DNA of 64,000 nt from Qipengyuania flavescens (GTDB lineage Bacteria; Pseudomonadota; Alphaproteobacteria; Sphingomonadales; Sphingomonadaceae): NCBI RefSeq assembly GCF_029688735.1, contig NZ_JARULD010000004.1:215058-279057 (forward strand), written 5' to 3'. Of this stretch, positions 19,880 through 30,500 are shown one piece after another; position 1 is the first letter of the stretch, and the number at the start of each line of letters is the position of its first letter. Below the pieces are notes generated by a model that searched no databases, was not told the origin of the DNA, and saw nothing but the letters and a program-made list of their open reading frames with translations. The translations under genes and the position numbers were made by a program.

Positions 19880-20406
19880 TCCTGCGTTTCGTCGCTGCCA
19901 TACTGCTTGTCTATGCTTTCGGTTTCCTCGGCTTCGCGATGACGCTGCCCAAGCCGCTTGCCGGTGAGCCGACCGACGCGGTAATCGTTCCGACCGGCGG
20001 TCCCGGGCGGATTGCGCGCGGTCTCGATATCGTCGATCGGGGCCTGGCCAAGGAACTGTTCGTATCCGGTGTCGATCCCGAGGTGACAACGGAAGAGTTC
20101 GCCGCCGAATTCGACGTGTCGTCGAGAACGATGGATTGCTGCGTGACGCTGGGCCGCCTTGCGGTCGATACGCGCAGCAATGCGGGGGAGGCGGCGGAGT
20201 GGCTCAAGGAGCACGACTTTTCGTCCGTCCGCCTGGTTACGACCGACTGGCACATGGCCCGCGCGGCAAACGAATTCAGCGGAGCGCTGCCGGAGGGCAC
20301 GGTGATCGAGAAGGATGCGGTGGTTTCGTCGCCCGAACTCGCAACGCTGTTCCTCGAATACAACAAGCTGATCGCGGCGGCGGTCTCGCAAGGCCTACCC
20401 GTCTGA
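19876..20406 (+). CDS. YdcF family (DUF218) envelope protein
   Basis: A 176-residue protein with one N-terminal membrane segment (LRFVAAILLVYAFGFLGFAM) followed by a DUF218/YdcF domain. The landmarks are AVIVPTGGPGRIARGLDI, LAKELFVSGVDPEVT, DTRSNAGEAAEWL and VRLVTTDWHMARA. The family includes SanA and ElyC, linked to envelope barrier and peptidoglycan or carrier-lipid metabolism; the exact reaction is unsettled. It begins with GTG overlapping the ftsX stop (GTGA), so it is translationally coupled to the division ABC complex, which supports an envelope role. Confidence 0.85.
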   Translation: MILRFVAAILLVYAFGFLGFAMTLPKPLAGEPTDAVIVPTGGPGRIARGLDIVDRGLAKELFVSGVDPEVTTEEFAAEFDVSSRTMDCCVTLGRLAVDTRSNAGEAAEWLKEHDFSSVRLVTTDWHMARAANEFSGALPEGTVIEKDAVVSSPELATLFLEYNKLIAAAVSQGLPV

Positions 20407-20413
20407 CGCCGCC

Positions 20414-21094
20414 ATGCGATACTTGCGCAATTTCGCTTTCTACCCGGCCTTCTATCTCGGCTCGCTGTTGATTACGTCGGCGTCGCTGATCGCCCTGCCG
20501 TTCAGTGTTGAGCGCTTTCGCTATTTCGTACGCATGTGGTCGAATTGGCAGCGTTGGTGCCTGACGCACCTGCTTGGCTGCGAGATCGTGATCGAAGGGA
20601 GCGGCCCGCTCGACGAGCCGGTGCTCTACGCGGTCAAGCACGAGAGCTTTTTCGAGGCGATCGATGCGCCCGCACTCTTCGACACGCCGAGCGTATTCGC
20701 CAAGGAAGAGCTGTTTCGAATTCCCCTATGGGGTCGCGCTGCCGCTGCGTTCGGACTGGTCCCCGTGCAGCGCAATGCCGGCGCGCGGGCTCTGATGCAG
20801 ATGATCCGCTCGGCCAAGGCGCTGGTGGCGGACGGGCGGCCGCTGGTCATCTTTCCCGAAGGCACCCGCGTGCCGCATGGCGAAACCAGACCACTCCAGT
20901 CGGGCTTCGCGGGGCTTTACAAGATGCTCGGTCTGCCGGTCGTACCGGTGGCGGTCGACAGCGGGCCGGTCTATCACCGCGGCCTGAAAAAGCCGGGCCG
21001 GATCACCTATCGTTTCGGCGAGCCGATCCCGCCGGGTCTCCCGCGAGACGAGATCGAAGTCCGCGTGCGGGAAGCCATCAACGCGCTGAACTGA
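20414..21094 (+). CDS. 1-acyl-sn-glycerol-3-phosphate acyltransferase (PlsC-like)
   Basis: A 226-residue acyltransferase with an N-terminal membrane segment (YLGSLLITSASLIALPF). Motif I is a variant, VKHESFFEAIDA (consensus NHxxxxD; here H and E), motif II is in FGLVPVQRNAGARAL, motif III is the well-kept VIFPEGTRVPHGE and motif IV is LPVVPVAVDSG. It adds the second acyl chain to lysophosphatidic acid in phospholipid synthesis; a lyso-lipid variant is possible given the altered motif I. It lies 7 bp after the ydcF-like gene and closes the ftsE-ftsX-ydcF-plsC run, an arrangement I regard as one transcription unit. Confidence 0.85.
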   Translation: MRYLRNFAFYPAFYLGSLLITSASLIALPFSVERFRYFVRMWSNWQRWCLTHLLGCEIVIEGSGPLDEPVLYAVKHESFFEAIDAPALFDTPSVFAKEELFRIPLWGRAAAAFGLVPVQRNAGARALMQMIRSAKALVADGRPLVIFPEGTRVPHGETRPLQSGFAGLYKMLGLPVVPVAVDSGPVYHRGLKKPGRITYRFGEPIPPGLPRDEIEVRVREAINALN

Positions 21095-21101
21095 ACGCGG
21101 C

Positions 21102-21887
21102 TCAGGTCCCGGTAAATTCGGCCTTGCGCTTCTGCAGGAAGGCCATGCCACCCTCCATCGCGTCCTTCGTGCCGCCGGCAATTTTCTGTGTCTCGGCTTC
21201 GGCGCGCAGCGTGCTGCCGAAGTCGGACTGCAGCCCGTCGCGCAAGGTCTGCTTCATCAGGCCGAGCGCTACGGTGGGGCCATTGGCCAGCCTTTCGACC
21301 AGTGCATTGGCCTCGTCCATCAGCGCATCGTCCTCGACGCATTTGTAGATCAGGCCGATCCGCTCTGCTTCCTCGCCGTGGATCTTCTCGCCCAGCATCA
21401 TCATCCGCGTGGCCTGCGCCGTGCCGACGAGGCGGGGGAGCATCCAGCTCGATCCGCCGTCGGGCACCAGGCCGATATTGACGAAGGCCTGCAGGAAGTA
21501 GCCGCTTTTGCCCGCCAGCACGAAATCGGCCGCCAGCGCAATCGAGCAGCCGACACCTGCGGCAGGACCCTGCACGGCCGAGACCACCGGCACCGGCAGG
21601 CTGGCGAGTGTCTGCACCATCGGGTTGTAATGCTGGGTCAGCGAGCGGAATGCGCCTTCGCCGCCCGTCACCGAACGCTCACCGCGCGCAGACAGGTCGG
21701 CACCCGAACAGAAGGCGCGGCCTTCGCCGGTCAGCAATACTGCGCGGGCATCGTCCAGATTGCGGACCGCGTCGAAAATCTCGTCCGCCATTTCGGGCGG
21801 GCAGGCGTTAAGGCGTTCCGGCCGGTTGAGCGTGACCTTGAGGACATTGCCGGTCTTTTCGGTCTTGATCGTCTGGTAATCGCTCAT
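21102..21887 (-). CDS. Enoyl-CoA hydratase/isomerase family protein
   Basis: A 261-residue crotonase. The first oxyanion-hole stretch is AFCSGADLSARG and the second is GPAAGVGCSIALAADFVLAG. The active-site region LVPDGGSSWMLPRLVG carries Asp rather than the E/E pair of classical hydratases, so isomerase or other crotonase activity is possible. The start at 21887 (MSDYQTIK) has a GAGAGAGGCC-type leader. It is divergent from the CoA-transferase/racemase gene 118 bp away, and together they look like an acyl-CoA catabolic block. Confidence 0.88.
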   Translation of the reverse strand: MSDYQTIKTEKTGNVLKVTLNRPERLNACPPEMADEIFDAVRNLDDARAVLLTGEGRAFCSGADLSARGERSVTGGEGAFRSLTQHYNPMVQTLASLPVPVVSAVQGPAAGVGCSIALAADFVLAGKSGYFLQAFVNIGLVPDGGSSWMLPRLVGTAQATRMMMLGEKIHGEEAERIGLIYKCVEDDALMDEANALVERLANGPTVALGLMKQTLRDGLQSDFGSTLRAEAETQKIAGGTKDAMEGGMAFLQKRKAEFTGT

Positions 21888-22005
21888 TGGTCGGCCTCTC
21901 TCGTCTCTTTCGTTGCGGTTTTGCGGTCTGCGCAATCGCGTTCGTAATTGCAACCCATCGCGCAGCTTGGCATGCAGGCCGCAACGCGAGAGGAGAGATA
22001 CGCTT

Positions 22006-23094
22006 ATGACCGATACCGCCAGCCACGGCCCGCTCACCGGCCTCAAGGTCGTCGAATTCCAAGGAATCGGGCCGGGCCCGCATGTCGCCATGCTACTCGC
22101 CGACATGGGGGCCGAGGTCGTGCGGATCGAGCGGCAGGGCTACCAGCCGATGAACCCGGTGGTCGAACGCGCCCGGCACCGCGTCGCCGTTGATTTGAAA
22201 AGCGATGAGGGCAAGCAATTCTGCCGCGATGCGTTGGCCAAGGCCGACGTGCTGATCGAGGGATTTCGTCCGGGCGTGATGGAGCGCCTTGGCCTCGGTC
22301 CCGACGAGCTGCTCCAAGCCAACCCGCGCCTCGTCTATGGCCGCATGACCGGTTGGGGGCAGGAGGGGCCGCTGGCGCAGGCCGCTGGGCACGATCTCAA
22401 TTATATCGCCATCACCGGCGCGCTCGATGCTATCGGCAAGAAGGGCGATTTGCCGATCCCGCCGCAGAATCTGGTCGGCGATTTCGGTGGCGGCTCGATG
22501 TATTGCGCGCTGGGCATTCTCGCCGCGCTCTACGAACGTGAACGTAGCGGGAAGGGGCAGGTGGTCGACGCGGCGATCGTCGACGGCGTGACCAGCCTGA
22601 TGAGCTTCTTCTTCGGCCAGCCGCCAAGTTCGATCCGCACGACCGAGCGCGGCACCGGCCTGCTCGGCGGTGCGGCCCATTTCTATCGTTGCTACGAATG
22701 TGCGGACGGCAAAGAGATCAGCGTCGGCGCGATCGAACCGCAATTCTATGCCGAGCTGCTCCAGCGCGCCGATGCGCCGGAGAAGTTGCGCGATGGGCAG
22801 ATGAACCCGGCGAATTGGGACGACTACGCTGAAGACCTTGCCGCGATGTTCAAGACGAAGACGCAGGCCGAATGGGTCGAGCTGCTCGAAGGCACCGATG
22901 CCTGCTTCGCCCCGGTCGTGCCGATGGACGAGGCGCGCGAGCATCCGCACATGAAGGCGCGCGAGGCCTATGTCGAACATGGCGGCCGCTGGCACACGGC
23001 GCCCGCGCCGCGTTTCGACCGGACGCCGAACACCATCCGCGATGCGGCGGAAGACGGCGAAGAGGTGGTGGCGCGCTGGCGCGAAGGGAGCTAG
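22006..23094 (+). CDS. CaiB/BaiF family CoA transferase, alpha-methylacyl-CoA racemase type
   Basis: A 362-residue class III CoA-transferase family protein. It opens GLKVVEFQGIGPGPHVAMLL, has RIERQGYQPMN, ADVLIEGFRPGVMERLGLGP and the racemase-typical GHDLNYIAITGAL, whose His corresponds to the catalytic His of mycobacterial Mcr. Later landmarks are GQVVDAAIVDGVTSL and CFAPVVPMDEA. Alpha-methylacyl-CoA racemase activity on branched-chain acyl-CoA is the best guess. An AGGAGAG ribosome-binding site sits 8 bp before the ATG. It is followed after 26 bp by an aldehyde dehydrogenase and then a MaoC hydratase. Confidence 0.88.
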   Translation: MTDTASHGPLTGLKVVEFQGIGPGPHVAMLLADMGAEVVRIERQGYQPMNPVVERARHRVAVDLKSDEGKQFCRDALAKADVLIEGFRPGVMERLGLGPDELLQANPRLVYGRMTGWGQEGPLAQAAGHDLNYIAITGALDAIGKKGDLPIPPQNLVGDFGGGSMYCALGILAALYERERSGKGQVVDAAIVDGVTSLMSFFFGQPPSSIRTTERGTGLLGGAAHFYRCYECADGKEISVGAIEPQFYAELLQRADAPEKLRDGQMNPANWDDYAEDLAAMFKTKTQAEWVELLEGTDACFAPVVPMDEAREHPHMKAREAYVEHGGRWHTAPAPRFDRTPNTIRDAAEDGEEVVARWREGS

Positions 23095-23120
23095 TGGCTG
23101 CGCGCATAGAGGAGATACCC

Positions 23121-24539
23121 ATGCGCGACTGCACCAAGTTCTACATCGACGGCCAGTGGGTCAACCCGGTCACCGAGAACCCCCAGCCGGTCGAGAACCC
23201 GGCGACCGAGGAAACCATCGGCCACATCAGCTTCGGCACCAAGGCCGATGTCGACAAGGCCGTCGCCGCGGCACGCCGAGCGTTCGAAAGCTTCTCGCAG
23301 ACGAGCAAGGAAGAGCGCCTGACGCTGCTGCGCGCGATCCAGGCCGAAATCGAGAACCGCAAGGAAGAGCTCGCGACAGCGGTCAGCGACGAAATGGGTG
23401 CACCGATGAGCCTCGCCAACGGACCGCATGTCGGCCTGCTCGCCGGGCACTGCGCCAAGGCTATTGAAGTGCTCGAAGGGTTTGCGTTCGAGCGGCAGGA
23501 TGGTCCGACCCTCCACGTCTGGGAACCGATCGGCGTGGTCGGCATGATCACGCCGTGGAACTGGCCGCTCAACCAGATCGCCTGCAAGGTCTTCCCCGCG
23601 CTGGCGACCGGCAACACCATGGTGCTCAAGCCGAGCGAGATCGCGCCGTTCAACGCCTATATCTTTGCCGAGATCATGGATGCGGCCGGCGTTCCGGCAG
23701 GCGTTTTCAACCTCGTCAACGGCGACGGGCCGGGTGTGGGCGAGGCCATCAGCGGCCATCCCGATATCGACATGGTCAGCTTCACCGGCTCGACCCGCGC
23801 GGGTGTGCTGATTGCCAAGAACGCGGCCGACACGGTGAAGCGCGTCGCGCAGGAACTGGGCGGCAAGAGCCCGAACATCGTGCTCGACGACAGCGCTTTT
23901 GCCAAGTCGGTGGCCAAGGGGACCGTCGGCATGATGGGCAATTCGGGCCAGACCTGCACCGCCCCCAGCCGCATGTTGGTGCCGCATGCGCGCATGGAAG
24001 AAGCCAAGGCCGCCGCAAAGGAAGCCGCCGAGGGCGTGGTGCCCGGCGATCCGAAAGGCAATGCCGCTATCGGCCCGGTCGTCAGCCGCACGCAGTGGGA
24101 CAAAATTCAGGGCCTGATCGAGAAAGGCATCGAGGAAGGCGCCACGCTGGTCGCAGGCGGCCCCGGCAAGCCCGAGGGGCTGGAGACCGGCCACTACGTC
24201 AAGCCGACCGTGTTCGCCGATGTCGATAACGACATGACTATCGCCCGCGAGGAAATCTTCGGACCCGTGCTGACCATCATCGGCTATAAGGATTACGACG
24301 ACGCGATCCGGATCGCCAACGACACCGAATACGGCCTCGCCAGCGCGATTACGGGCGAGGACATCGAACAGGCCCGCAGCCTCGCCAAGCGCATCCGCGC
24401 CGGCCGGGTGGCGATCAATGGCGGCTACGACATGAATGCGGCTTTCGGCGGCTACAAGAAGTCGGGCAACGGCCGCGAATGGGGCGAGTGGGGCTTCCAC
24501 GATTTCCTCGAAGTGAAAGCCGTGATGGGGCATAGCTGA
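23121..24539 (+). CDS. NAD(P)-dependent aldehyde dehydrogenase
   Basis: A 472-residue ALDH superfamily enzyme. It has [31 protein letters not shown], the cofactor-loop [11 protein letters not shown], the general-base Glu in [14 protein letters not shown] and the nucleophile Cys in [12 protein letters not shown]. The C-terminal part has [13 protein letters not shown]. Substrate not predictable, although the operon with racemase and MaoC suggests an aldehyde from branched-chain or lipid breakdown. AGGAGA precedes the ATG. Its TGA overlaps the ATG of the MaoC gene (TGATG), showing translational coupling. Confidence 0.92.
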   Translation: MRDCTKFYIDGQWVNPVTENPQPVENPATEETIGHISFGTKADVDKAVAAARRAFESFSQTSKEERLTLLRAIQAEIENRKEELATAVSDEMGAPMSLANGPHVGLLAGHCAKAIEVLEGFAFERQDGPTLHVWEPIGVVGMITPWNWPLNQIACKVFPALATGNTMVLKPSEIAPFNAYIFAEIMDAAGVPAGVFNLVNGDGPGVGEAISGHPDIDMVSFTGSTRAGVLIAKNAADTVKRVAQELGGKSPNIVLDDSAFAKSVAKGTVGMMGNSGQTCTAPSRMLVPHARMEEAKAAAKEAAEGVVPGDPKGNAAIGPVVSRTQWDKIQGLIEKGIEEGATLVAGGPGKPEGLETGHYVKPTVFADVDNDMTIAREEIFGPVLTIIGYKDYDDAIRIANDTEYGLASAITGEDIEQARSLAKRIRAGRVAINGGYDMNAAFGGYKKSGNGREWGEWGFHDFLEVKAVMGHS

Positions 24540-24991
24540 TGGCGGGCCGGCATTTCGACGAATGGCAGGTCGGCGACCGGATCGAGCACGAGATTCGGCG
24601 CACCGTCACCGAGACGGATAATCTGCTCTTCACCACCATGACTCACAATCCGCAGCCGTTGCATCTCGATGCCGAAGCGGCGAAGGACAGCGAGTTCGGC
24701 CAGATCCTCGTCAACGGCACCTTCACATTCTCGCTGATGGTGGGGCTGTCCGTGGGGGACACCACACTCGGCACGCTGGTCGCCAATCTCGGTTACGACA
24801 AGCTGGTGATGCCCAAACCCGTGTTCATCGGCGATACCCTGCATGCGACGAGCGAGGTGATCGGCCTGCGCGAAAGCAAGTCGCGCCCCGGATCGGGCAT
24901 CGTCACTTTCGTGCATGAGGCGATCAACCAGCGCGGCGAGGTCGTCTGCCGGTGCGAGCGTTCGGCGTTGCTGAAGTCCGCAGCTGCCTGA
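24539..24991 (+). CDS. MaoC family dehydratase
   Basis: A 150-residue hot-dog-fold protein with an N-terminal [20 protein letters not shown], a hydratase-type stretch [21 protein letters not shown] that supplies the conserved Asn, His and Asp region, and [16 protein letters not shown]. MaoC-like proteins hydrate enoyl-CoAs; close relatives act on mesaconyl- or methyl-branched acyl-CoA. It is the last gene of the racemase-ALDH-MaoC operon and is directly coupled to the ALDH. The length is normal for single-domain MaoC proteins. Confidence 0.88.
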   Translation: MAGRHFDEWQVGDRIEHEIRRTVTETDNLLFTTMTHNPQPLHLDAEAAKDSEFGQILVNGTFTFSLMVGLSVGDTTLGTLVANLGYDKLVMPKPVFIGDTLHATSEVIGLRESKSRPGSGIVTFVHEAINQRGEVVCRCERSALLKSAAA

Positions 24992-25042
24992 CAGCGAACA
25001 CTTTTTCGCTTCTCGCACGTTGAGGGCGTTGAGGAGAGCAGG

Positions 25043-25699
25043 ATGAATAAGGAGGAGCCCGAGGGCGTCGAGGAAGTCCTCGGGCAGCTCGACGACCTGA
25101 CGACGAAGTCGGGCAAGGTTTGCATCAGCGACGTACTCGACGATTTCGGCGGGCGCAGCTTCGGCCCGTTCATCATGCTGCCGGCTCTGCTGGAGCTTAC
25201 TCCGGTGGGCGGAATACCCGGCGTCCCGACCTTCCTGGCCGCACTCATCGCGCTCGTCGCCGTCCAGTTGCTCATCGGCAAGGAGCACATATGGATGCCC
25301 GGCTTTCTCCAGAACCGGGCGGTCGAGAGCAAGAAACTGCACAAGGGAATCGCTAAGCTGCGTGGTGTCGCGCACTGGCTCGACGAGCACAGCCACGGGC
25401 GGCTAAAACCGATGACGCAGGGCGTGTGGGTCAAGATCGCCGCGCTTGTGGTGATCCTGCTGTGCATGACCGTCCCGCCGCTCGAAGTCCTTCCGTTTGC
25501 CAGTAGCGGACCCATGCTGGCGATTGCCGCCATCGGCCTGGCACTGACAGTGCGCGACGGCGTCGTCATGCTGATTGCCCTGGCGCTCGGCATCGCAGCG
25601 ATCGGAGGAGGGACGTATTACTATTACACCTCCGACGAAGAAGAGGGCGGCGGCCAGACGGCGATGGCTCCCATTGTGATCGAGCATCTCTCTGCCTGA
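25043..25699 (+). CDS. ExoD-family exopolysaccharide biosynthesis membrane protein
   Basis: A 218-residue protein with the ExoD layout: a cytoplasmic N-terminus ([20 protein letters not shown]), then [20 protein letters not shown] and several membrane helices up to residue ~200. The conserved [14 protein letters not shown] is typical of ExoD-like proteins. ExoD in rhizobia affects exopolysaccharide production and alkaline tolerance, but the biochemistry is unknown. The end is unusual: [14 protein letters not shown] followed by a short tail. A GAGGAG ribosome-binding site precedes the ATG. It stands alone between the catabolic operon and ftsH. Confidence 0.82.
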   Translation: MNKEEPEGVEEVLGQLDDLTTKSGKVCISDVLDDFGGRSFGPFIMLPALLELTPVGGIPGVPTFLAALIALVAVQLLIGKEHIWMPGFLQNRAVESKKLHKGIAKLRGVAHWLDEHSHGRLKPMTQGVWVKIAALVVILLCMTVPPLEVLPFASSGPMLAIAAIGLALTVRDGVVMLIALALGIAAIGGGTYYYYTSDEEEGGGQTAMAPIVIEHLSA

Positions 25700-25779
25700 G
25701 AGCGAAAATATCGCGGGCGCAGTCAACTTGCCATTCACCGCAGCGATCCTACATTACCGGCGATGAAAGGATTCCGCGC

Positions 25780-27738
<1,959 letters not shown>

Positions 27739-27821
27739 CAGGATCTGTGCTGGCGTTTAGCCGGTGTTCAGCAGACATCATGAAAGGCTCCGTTCGTGGT
27801 GTTGGGACGGATCCTTTTTCT

Positions 27822-28205
27822 ATGCGAACATATCTCCTGGCCGGTCTCGGCCTGCTGGCATTTACAACTTCGGCGAGCGCAGGGCCGGCCGATGTGAATG
27901 CGCAAGCATTTTACGCCGATGCACAGCAACTCATGGGGAAGGGCATGCGCGCGATGTTCGACAAGCGGACCAAGCCGCGCATGGCGCAGCTCAAGGCCGC
28001 AGCAGAACTGGCCAAGGCCGAGAACGAACGGGCGACTGCCATGGGCCAGCCCATCTATTGCGTCAGCGATGCGGAGCGAAAGATGGGGCTTAATGCCAAT
28101 GCTGTCGTAGCAATGCTCGGCGCAGTACCGGAGAGTGACCGACGGCGTATGACGCTGGCGCACGCATGGCGCGCCGCGCTGATTCGTAAATACCCCTGCC
28201 GGTGA
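27822..28205 (+). CDS. Small secreted protein, possibly Rap1a/Tai-like
   Basis: A 127-residue protein with a signal peptide (MRTYLLAGLGLLAFTTSASA) and a helical mature part containing PIYCVSDAERKMGLNANAVV and the ending AHAWRAALIRKYPCR. The two cysteines and the W...L...YPC ending resemble the Rap1a/Tai family of small periplasmic proteins, some of which are type VI immunity proteins, but no effector is nearby. An in-frame ATG at 27779 would add residues before the signal peptide; 27822 is preferred. The family assignment is tentative. Confidence 0.55.
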   Translation: MRTYLLAGLGLLAFTTSASAGPADVNAQAFYADAQQLMGKGMRAMFDKRTKPRMAQLKAAAELAKAENERATAMGQPIYCVSDAERKMGLNANAVVAMLGAVPESDRRRMTLAHAWRAALIRKYPCR

Positions 28206-28280
28206 TCGCTGCTCCCGGAAACGCGACGGGCAATTCGCGCGTTATGGGGTCAGAACACCACGATTGATGAGGATATCGCC

Positions 28281-28562
28281 ATGAACCGTCTCGCCATTGC
28301 CAGCCTTGCCGCCGTCGCTCTCGCAGGCACTGCTGCTTGCTCCGAGCAGACCCAGCAGGATGCCGCGCGCACAGCCGATCTCGTCGAGGACGATGCGCAG
28401 GCAAACCTCGAAGTTGCCGGGGAAGCGATCGAGGAAGGGGCGATCGAAGCCTCCGACGCGGTGAGCGAGGGAGCGGCAAATCTGCGCGACAATCTTGAGA
28501 CTGGCGACACCGAGGAACCCGGCCCGGCGCCGATCACCGGCGGCGAACCGGCGCGGGACTAG
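28281..28562 (+). CDS. Small lipoprotein
   Basis: A 93-residue protein with a lipoprotein signal peptide and lipobox (ASLAAVALAGTAAC), followed by a very acidic, alanine-rich, probably helical mature chain (EVAGEAIEEGAIEASDAVSE) and a Gly/Pro tail. A GAGGATA ribosome-binding site precedes the ATG. No known domain; similar small acidic lipoproteins are common in Sphingomonadales. Its last bases overlap the stop of the convergent DUF3667-type gene. Confidence 0.7.
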   Translation: MNRLAIASLAAVALAGTAACSEQTQQDAARTADLVEDDAQANLEVAGEAIEEGAIEASDAVSEGAANLRDNLETGDTEEPGPAPITGGEPARD

Positions 28563-29638
28563 AACGCGCCCAGTAGCAGCAGAAGCTGAAGGAACAGCAG
28601 GGCGATGAGGTTGATGAAGACCATGAGCACCGCCAGCCGCCAAATCGCCGATCTGCGGCGCAGGGCGTATGCTCCGCGCAGATGCTTGTAGATATGGATC
28701 GGAGGGATGAAGGCGATCATCGTGCCATAAAGCCATTCTGGCGCGCCGACCTTCACCAGCACCGAGATGACGATGAATAGCAGCGACATGAAGGCGATCG
28801 AGTAGGTTACGAATATCGCGTGGTCGTAAGCGCCGAAGCGTCGCTTCCAGAAGAAGAGCAGCCACACGAACGGGACCGAGAGGGGGATTAGCAGCCAGCT
28901 GAATTTATAGCTGTTGGCTTGCAGCTTGTAGAGCATGAGACCGGGATTGCTGCGCCATTTCTTGACGATCCCTTGATCGATCAAATCGATACCGGTCAGG
29001 TTGATCGACTGGCTCTGCCGGTTTCCGTCCTTGTCGCGGAAAGCATAATTCTCGCCTGCGTCGATGGCCTCGATGGCCGTGGTCAGGCCGGCGATTTCAT
29101 CCTCGATCTCGGCGAGGCGTTCCGGATTGCTTTCGCCACGGGTGCTGCGTTCCTGCTCGAGCGCGGCTCTAGCCTCGACCGCCTGTCCCCGCGCCGAAAA
29201 ACCAACCTGATCGATATCGCTCGGCGCGGTCAGGCCGAGGACCTGGAACACGGCGAACATCAGGAAGATCGAGAACAGGAACAGCGCCATCGGGCTGACG
29301 AAGCGCTTGCGCTCCCCCTCGATATAGCGCCGGGTGAGCTCGCCGGGCTTGAACGCCAGCATCGGCAACGTCTTCCACGTTTTGCCTTCGAAATGCAGCG
29401 CACCGTGGAGCAGATCGTGCATGAATGCGCCGAGCGTGCGGTGCAGATGCGCTTTTTGCCCGCAAGAGTGGCAGTGACTGCCGATCAGCTCGGTGCCGCA
29501 ATTGAGGCAGGCGCCTTCCGCGAAATGCCCATCCTCCAACTCGCGGTGTTCGGGCTGGGCCTCGCTGCCCTTGCCGACCGCCTTGGCGAATAGTCCGCCC
29601 TCTACGGCCGTGCCGAATGCGTCACCGATTTCGCTCAT
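28559..29638 (-). CDS. DUF3667-type membrane protein with N-terminal zinc ribbon
   Basis: A 359-residue protein. Residues ~42-65 carry a zinc ribbon (ACLNCGTELIGSHCHSCGQK), followed by FMHDLLHGALHFEGKTWKTL and a stretch FKPGELTRRYIEGERKRFVSP characteristic of DUF3667. Several membrane helices follow (MALFLFSIFLMFAVFQVLGL, WLLIPLSVPFVWLLFFW and two more at the C-terminus). A charged coiled-coil-like region (residues ~155-205) separates helix 1 from the rest. ATG 29638 with GGTGG upstream is chosen; a start at 29653 is possible. Function unknown. Confidence 0.82.
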   Translation of the reverse strand: MSEIGDAFGTAVEGGLFAKAVGKGSEAQPEHRELEDGHFAEGACLNCGTELIGSHCHSCGQKAHLHRTLGAFMHDLLHGALHFEGKTWKTLPMLAFKPGELTRRYIEGERKRFVSPMALFLFSIFLMFAVFQVLGLTAPSDIDQVGFSARGQAVEARAALEQERSTRGESNPERLAEIEDEIAGLTTAIEAIDAGENYAFRDKDGNRQSQSINLTGIDLIDQGIVKKWRSNPGLMLYKLQANSYKFSWLLIPLSVPFVWLLFFWKRRFGAYDHAIFVTYSIAFMSLLFIVISVLVKVGAPEWLYGTMIAFIPPIHIYKHLRGAYALRRRSAIWRLAVLMVFINLIALLFLQLLLLLGAF

Positions 29639-29748
29639 GCCCACCTCCGGCACCCGTCATAAGAAACGACGGGCTGGAGGTCATCCCCCAACTTCGACAG
29701 GAACATTTTGGGAACATCGCTGTTGGTTCGGCAAAGGAGAATTCCATC

Positions 29749-29982
29749 ATGACTGCAACGAAGCCAGCCGATCGACCCAAGACCGACCCCGTCTCCAATG
29801 CAGAGAAGGATCCCGACAACTGGACCACCGGCGATGAACGCATGACCGGCGCGCAGGCGAGCTATCTCAAGACGCTGTGCGAAGAAGCCGGTTGCCCGGA
29901 TCGCTACGATCCCGAGCTGACCAAGGCCGACGCATCGAAGATGATCGACGAATTGCAGGCCGAAACCGGGCGCGGGCAATAA
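29749..29982 (+). CDS. DUF3072 family small protein
   Basis: A 77-residue soluble protein with the DUF3072 core DNWTTGDERMTGAQASYLKT followed by LCEEAGCPDRYDPELTKADA and IDELQAETGRG. AGGAGA lies at good distance from the ATG. The family is small, common in alpha- and actinobacteria, and of unknown function. A rho-independent terminator follows immediately (29993-30020). Confidence 0.8.
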   Translation: MTATKPADRPKTDPVSNAEKDPDNWTTGDERMTGAQASYLKTLCEEAGCPDRYDPELTKADASKMIDELQAETGRGQ

Positions 29983-29992
29983 ACTACAAACG

Positions 29993-30020
29993 AAAAAGGC
30001 CGCCCATGAGGCGGCCTTTT
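29993..30020. terminator. Bidirectional rho-independent terminator
   Basis: AAAAAGGCCGCC-catga-GGCGGCCTTTT forms a strong stem with A/T tracts on both sides. It lies between the convergent DUF3072 gene (plus) and rpoZ (minus) and can serve both. Confidence 0.9.
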
Positions 30021-30043
30021 CATTCGTATCCTGTATTCTGCGA

Positions 30044-30388
30044 TCAGCCGTCGTAATCGGCGCCGATCGAGGTCGAGCGGGTCGGGGCCGAGGCAGTGAT
30101 GCGCAGGGCTTCGGCCGACTGGCTGAGCGAGCCGACCTCATCGATCTCGTCATCGTCGTCCGGCAGGATCTTCTGCAGATTGGTGACCGCTGCTTCCTGC
30201 AGGTCCTTCGGCTTGACCGACTGTTCGGCAATTTCGCGCAGGGCGACGACCGGGTTCTTGTCGCGATCGCGGTCGATGGTCAATTCCGCGCCGCCGGAAA
30301 TCTCGCGCGCACGCTGGGCAGCCAGCAGGACGAGATCGAAACGGTTGGGGACCTTATCTACGCAGTCTTCGACGGTAACGCGCGCCAT
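30044..30388 (-). CDS. rpoZ: DNA-directed RNA polymerase omega subunit
   Basis: A 114-residue omega subunit starting [20 protein letters not shown], followed by [20 protein letters not shown] and [14 protein letters not shown]. It promotes assembly and stability of RNA polymerase. The C-terminal tail ([19 protein letters not shown]) is acidic, as is usual in alphaproteobacteria. No spoT/gmk neighbour is present here; the gene stands alone, with a terminator at its 3' side. Confidence 0.95.
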   Translation of the reverse strand: MARVTVEDCVDKVPNRFDLVLLAAQRAREISGGAELTIDRDRDKNPVVALREIAEQSVKPKDLQEAAVTNLQKILPDDDDEIDEVGSLSQSAEALRITASAPTRSTSIGADYDG

Positions 30389-30500
30389 GGGGCACTCCGA
30401 TGCAAATCAAGTGATTCCGGGAAAGAGCGCGACATAGGTACAGCATGGCTTCTCGTCAAGGAATTGCGCCGCGCCGCCAGCCGTTCTAGGCGAGTTCTGC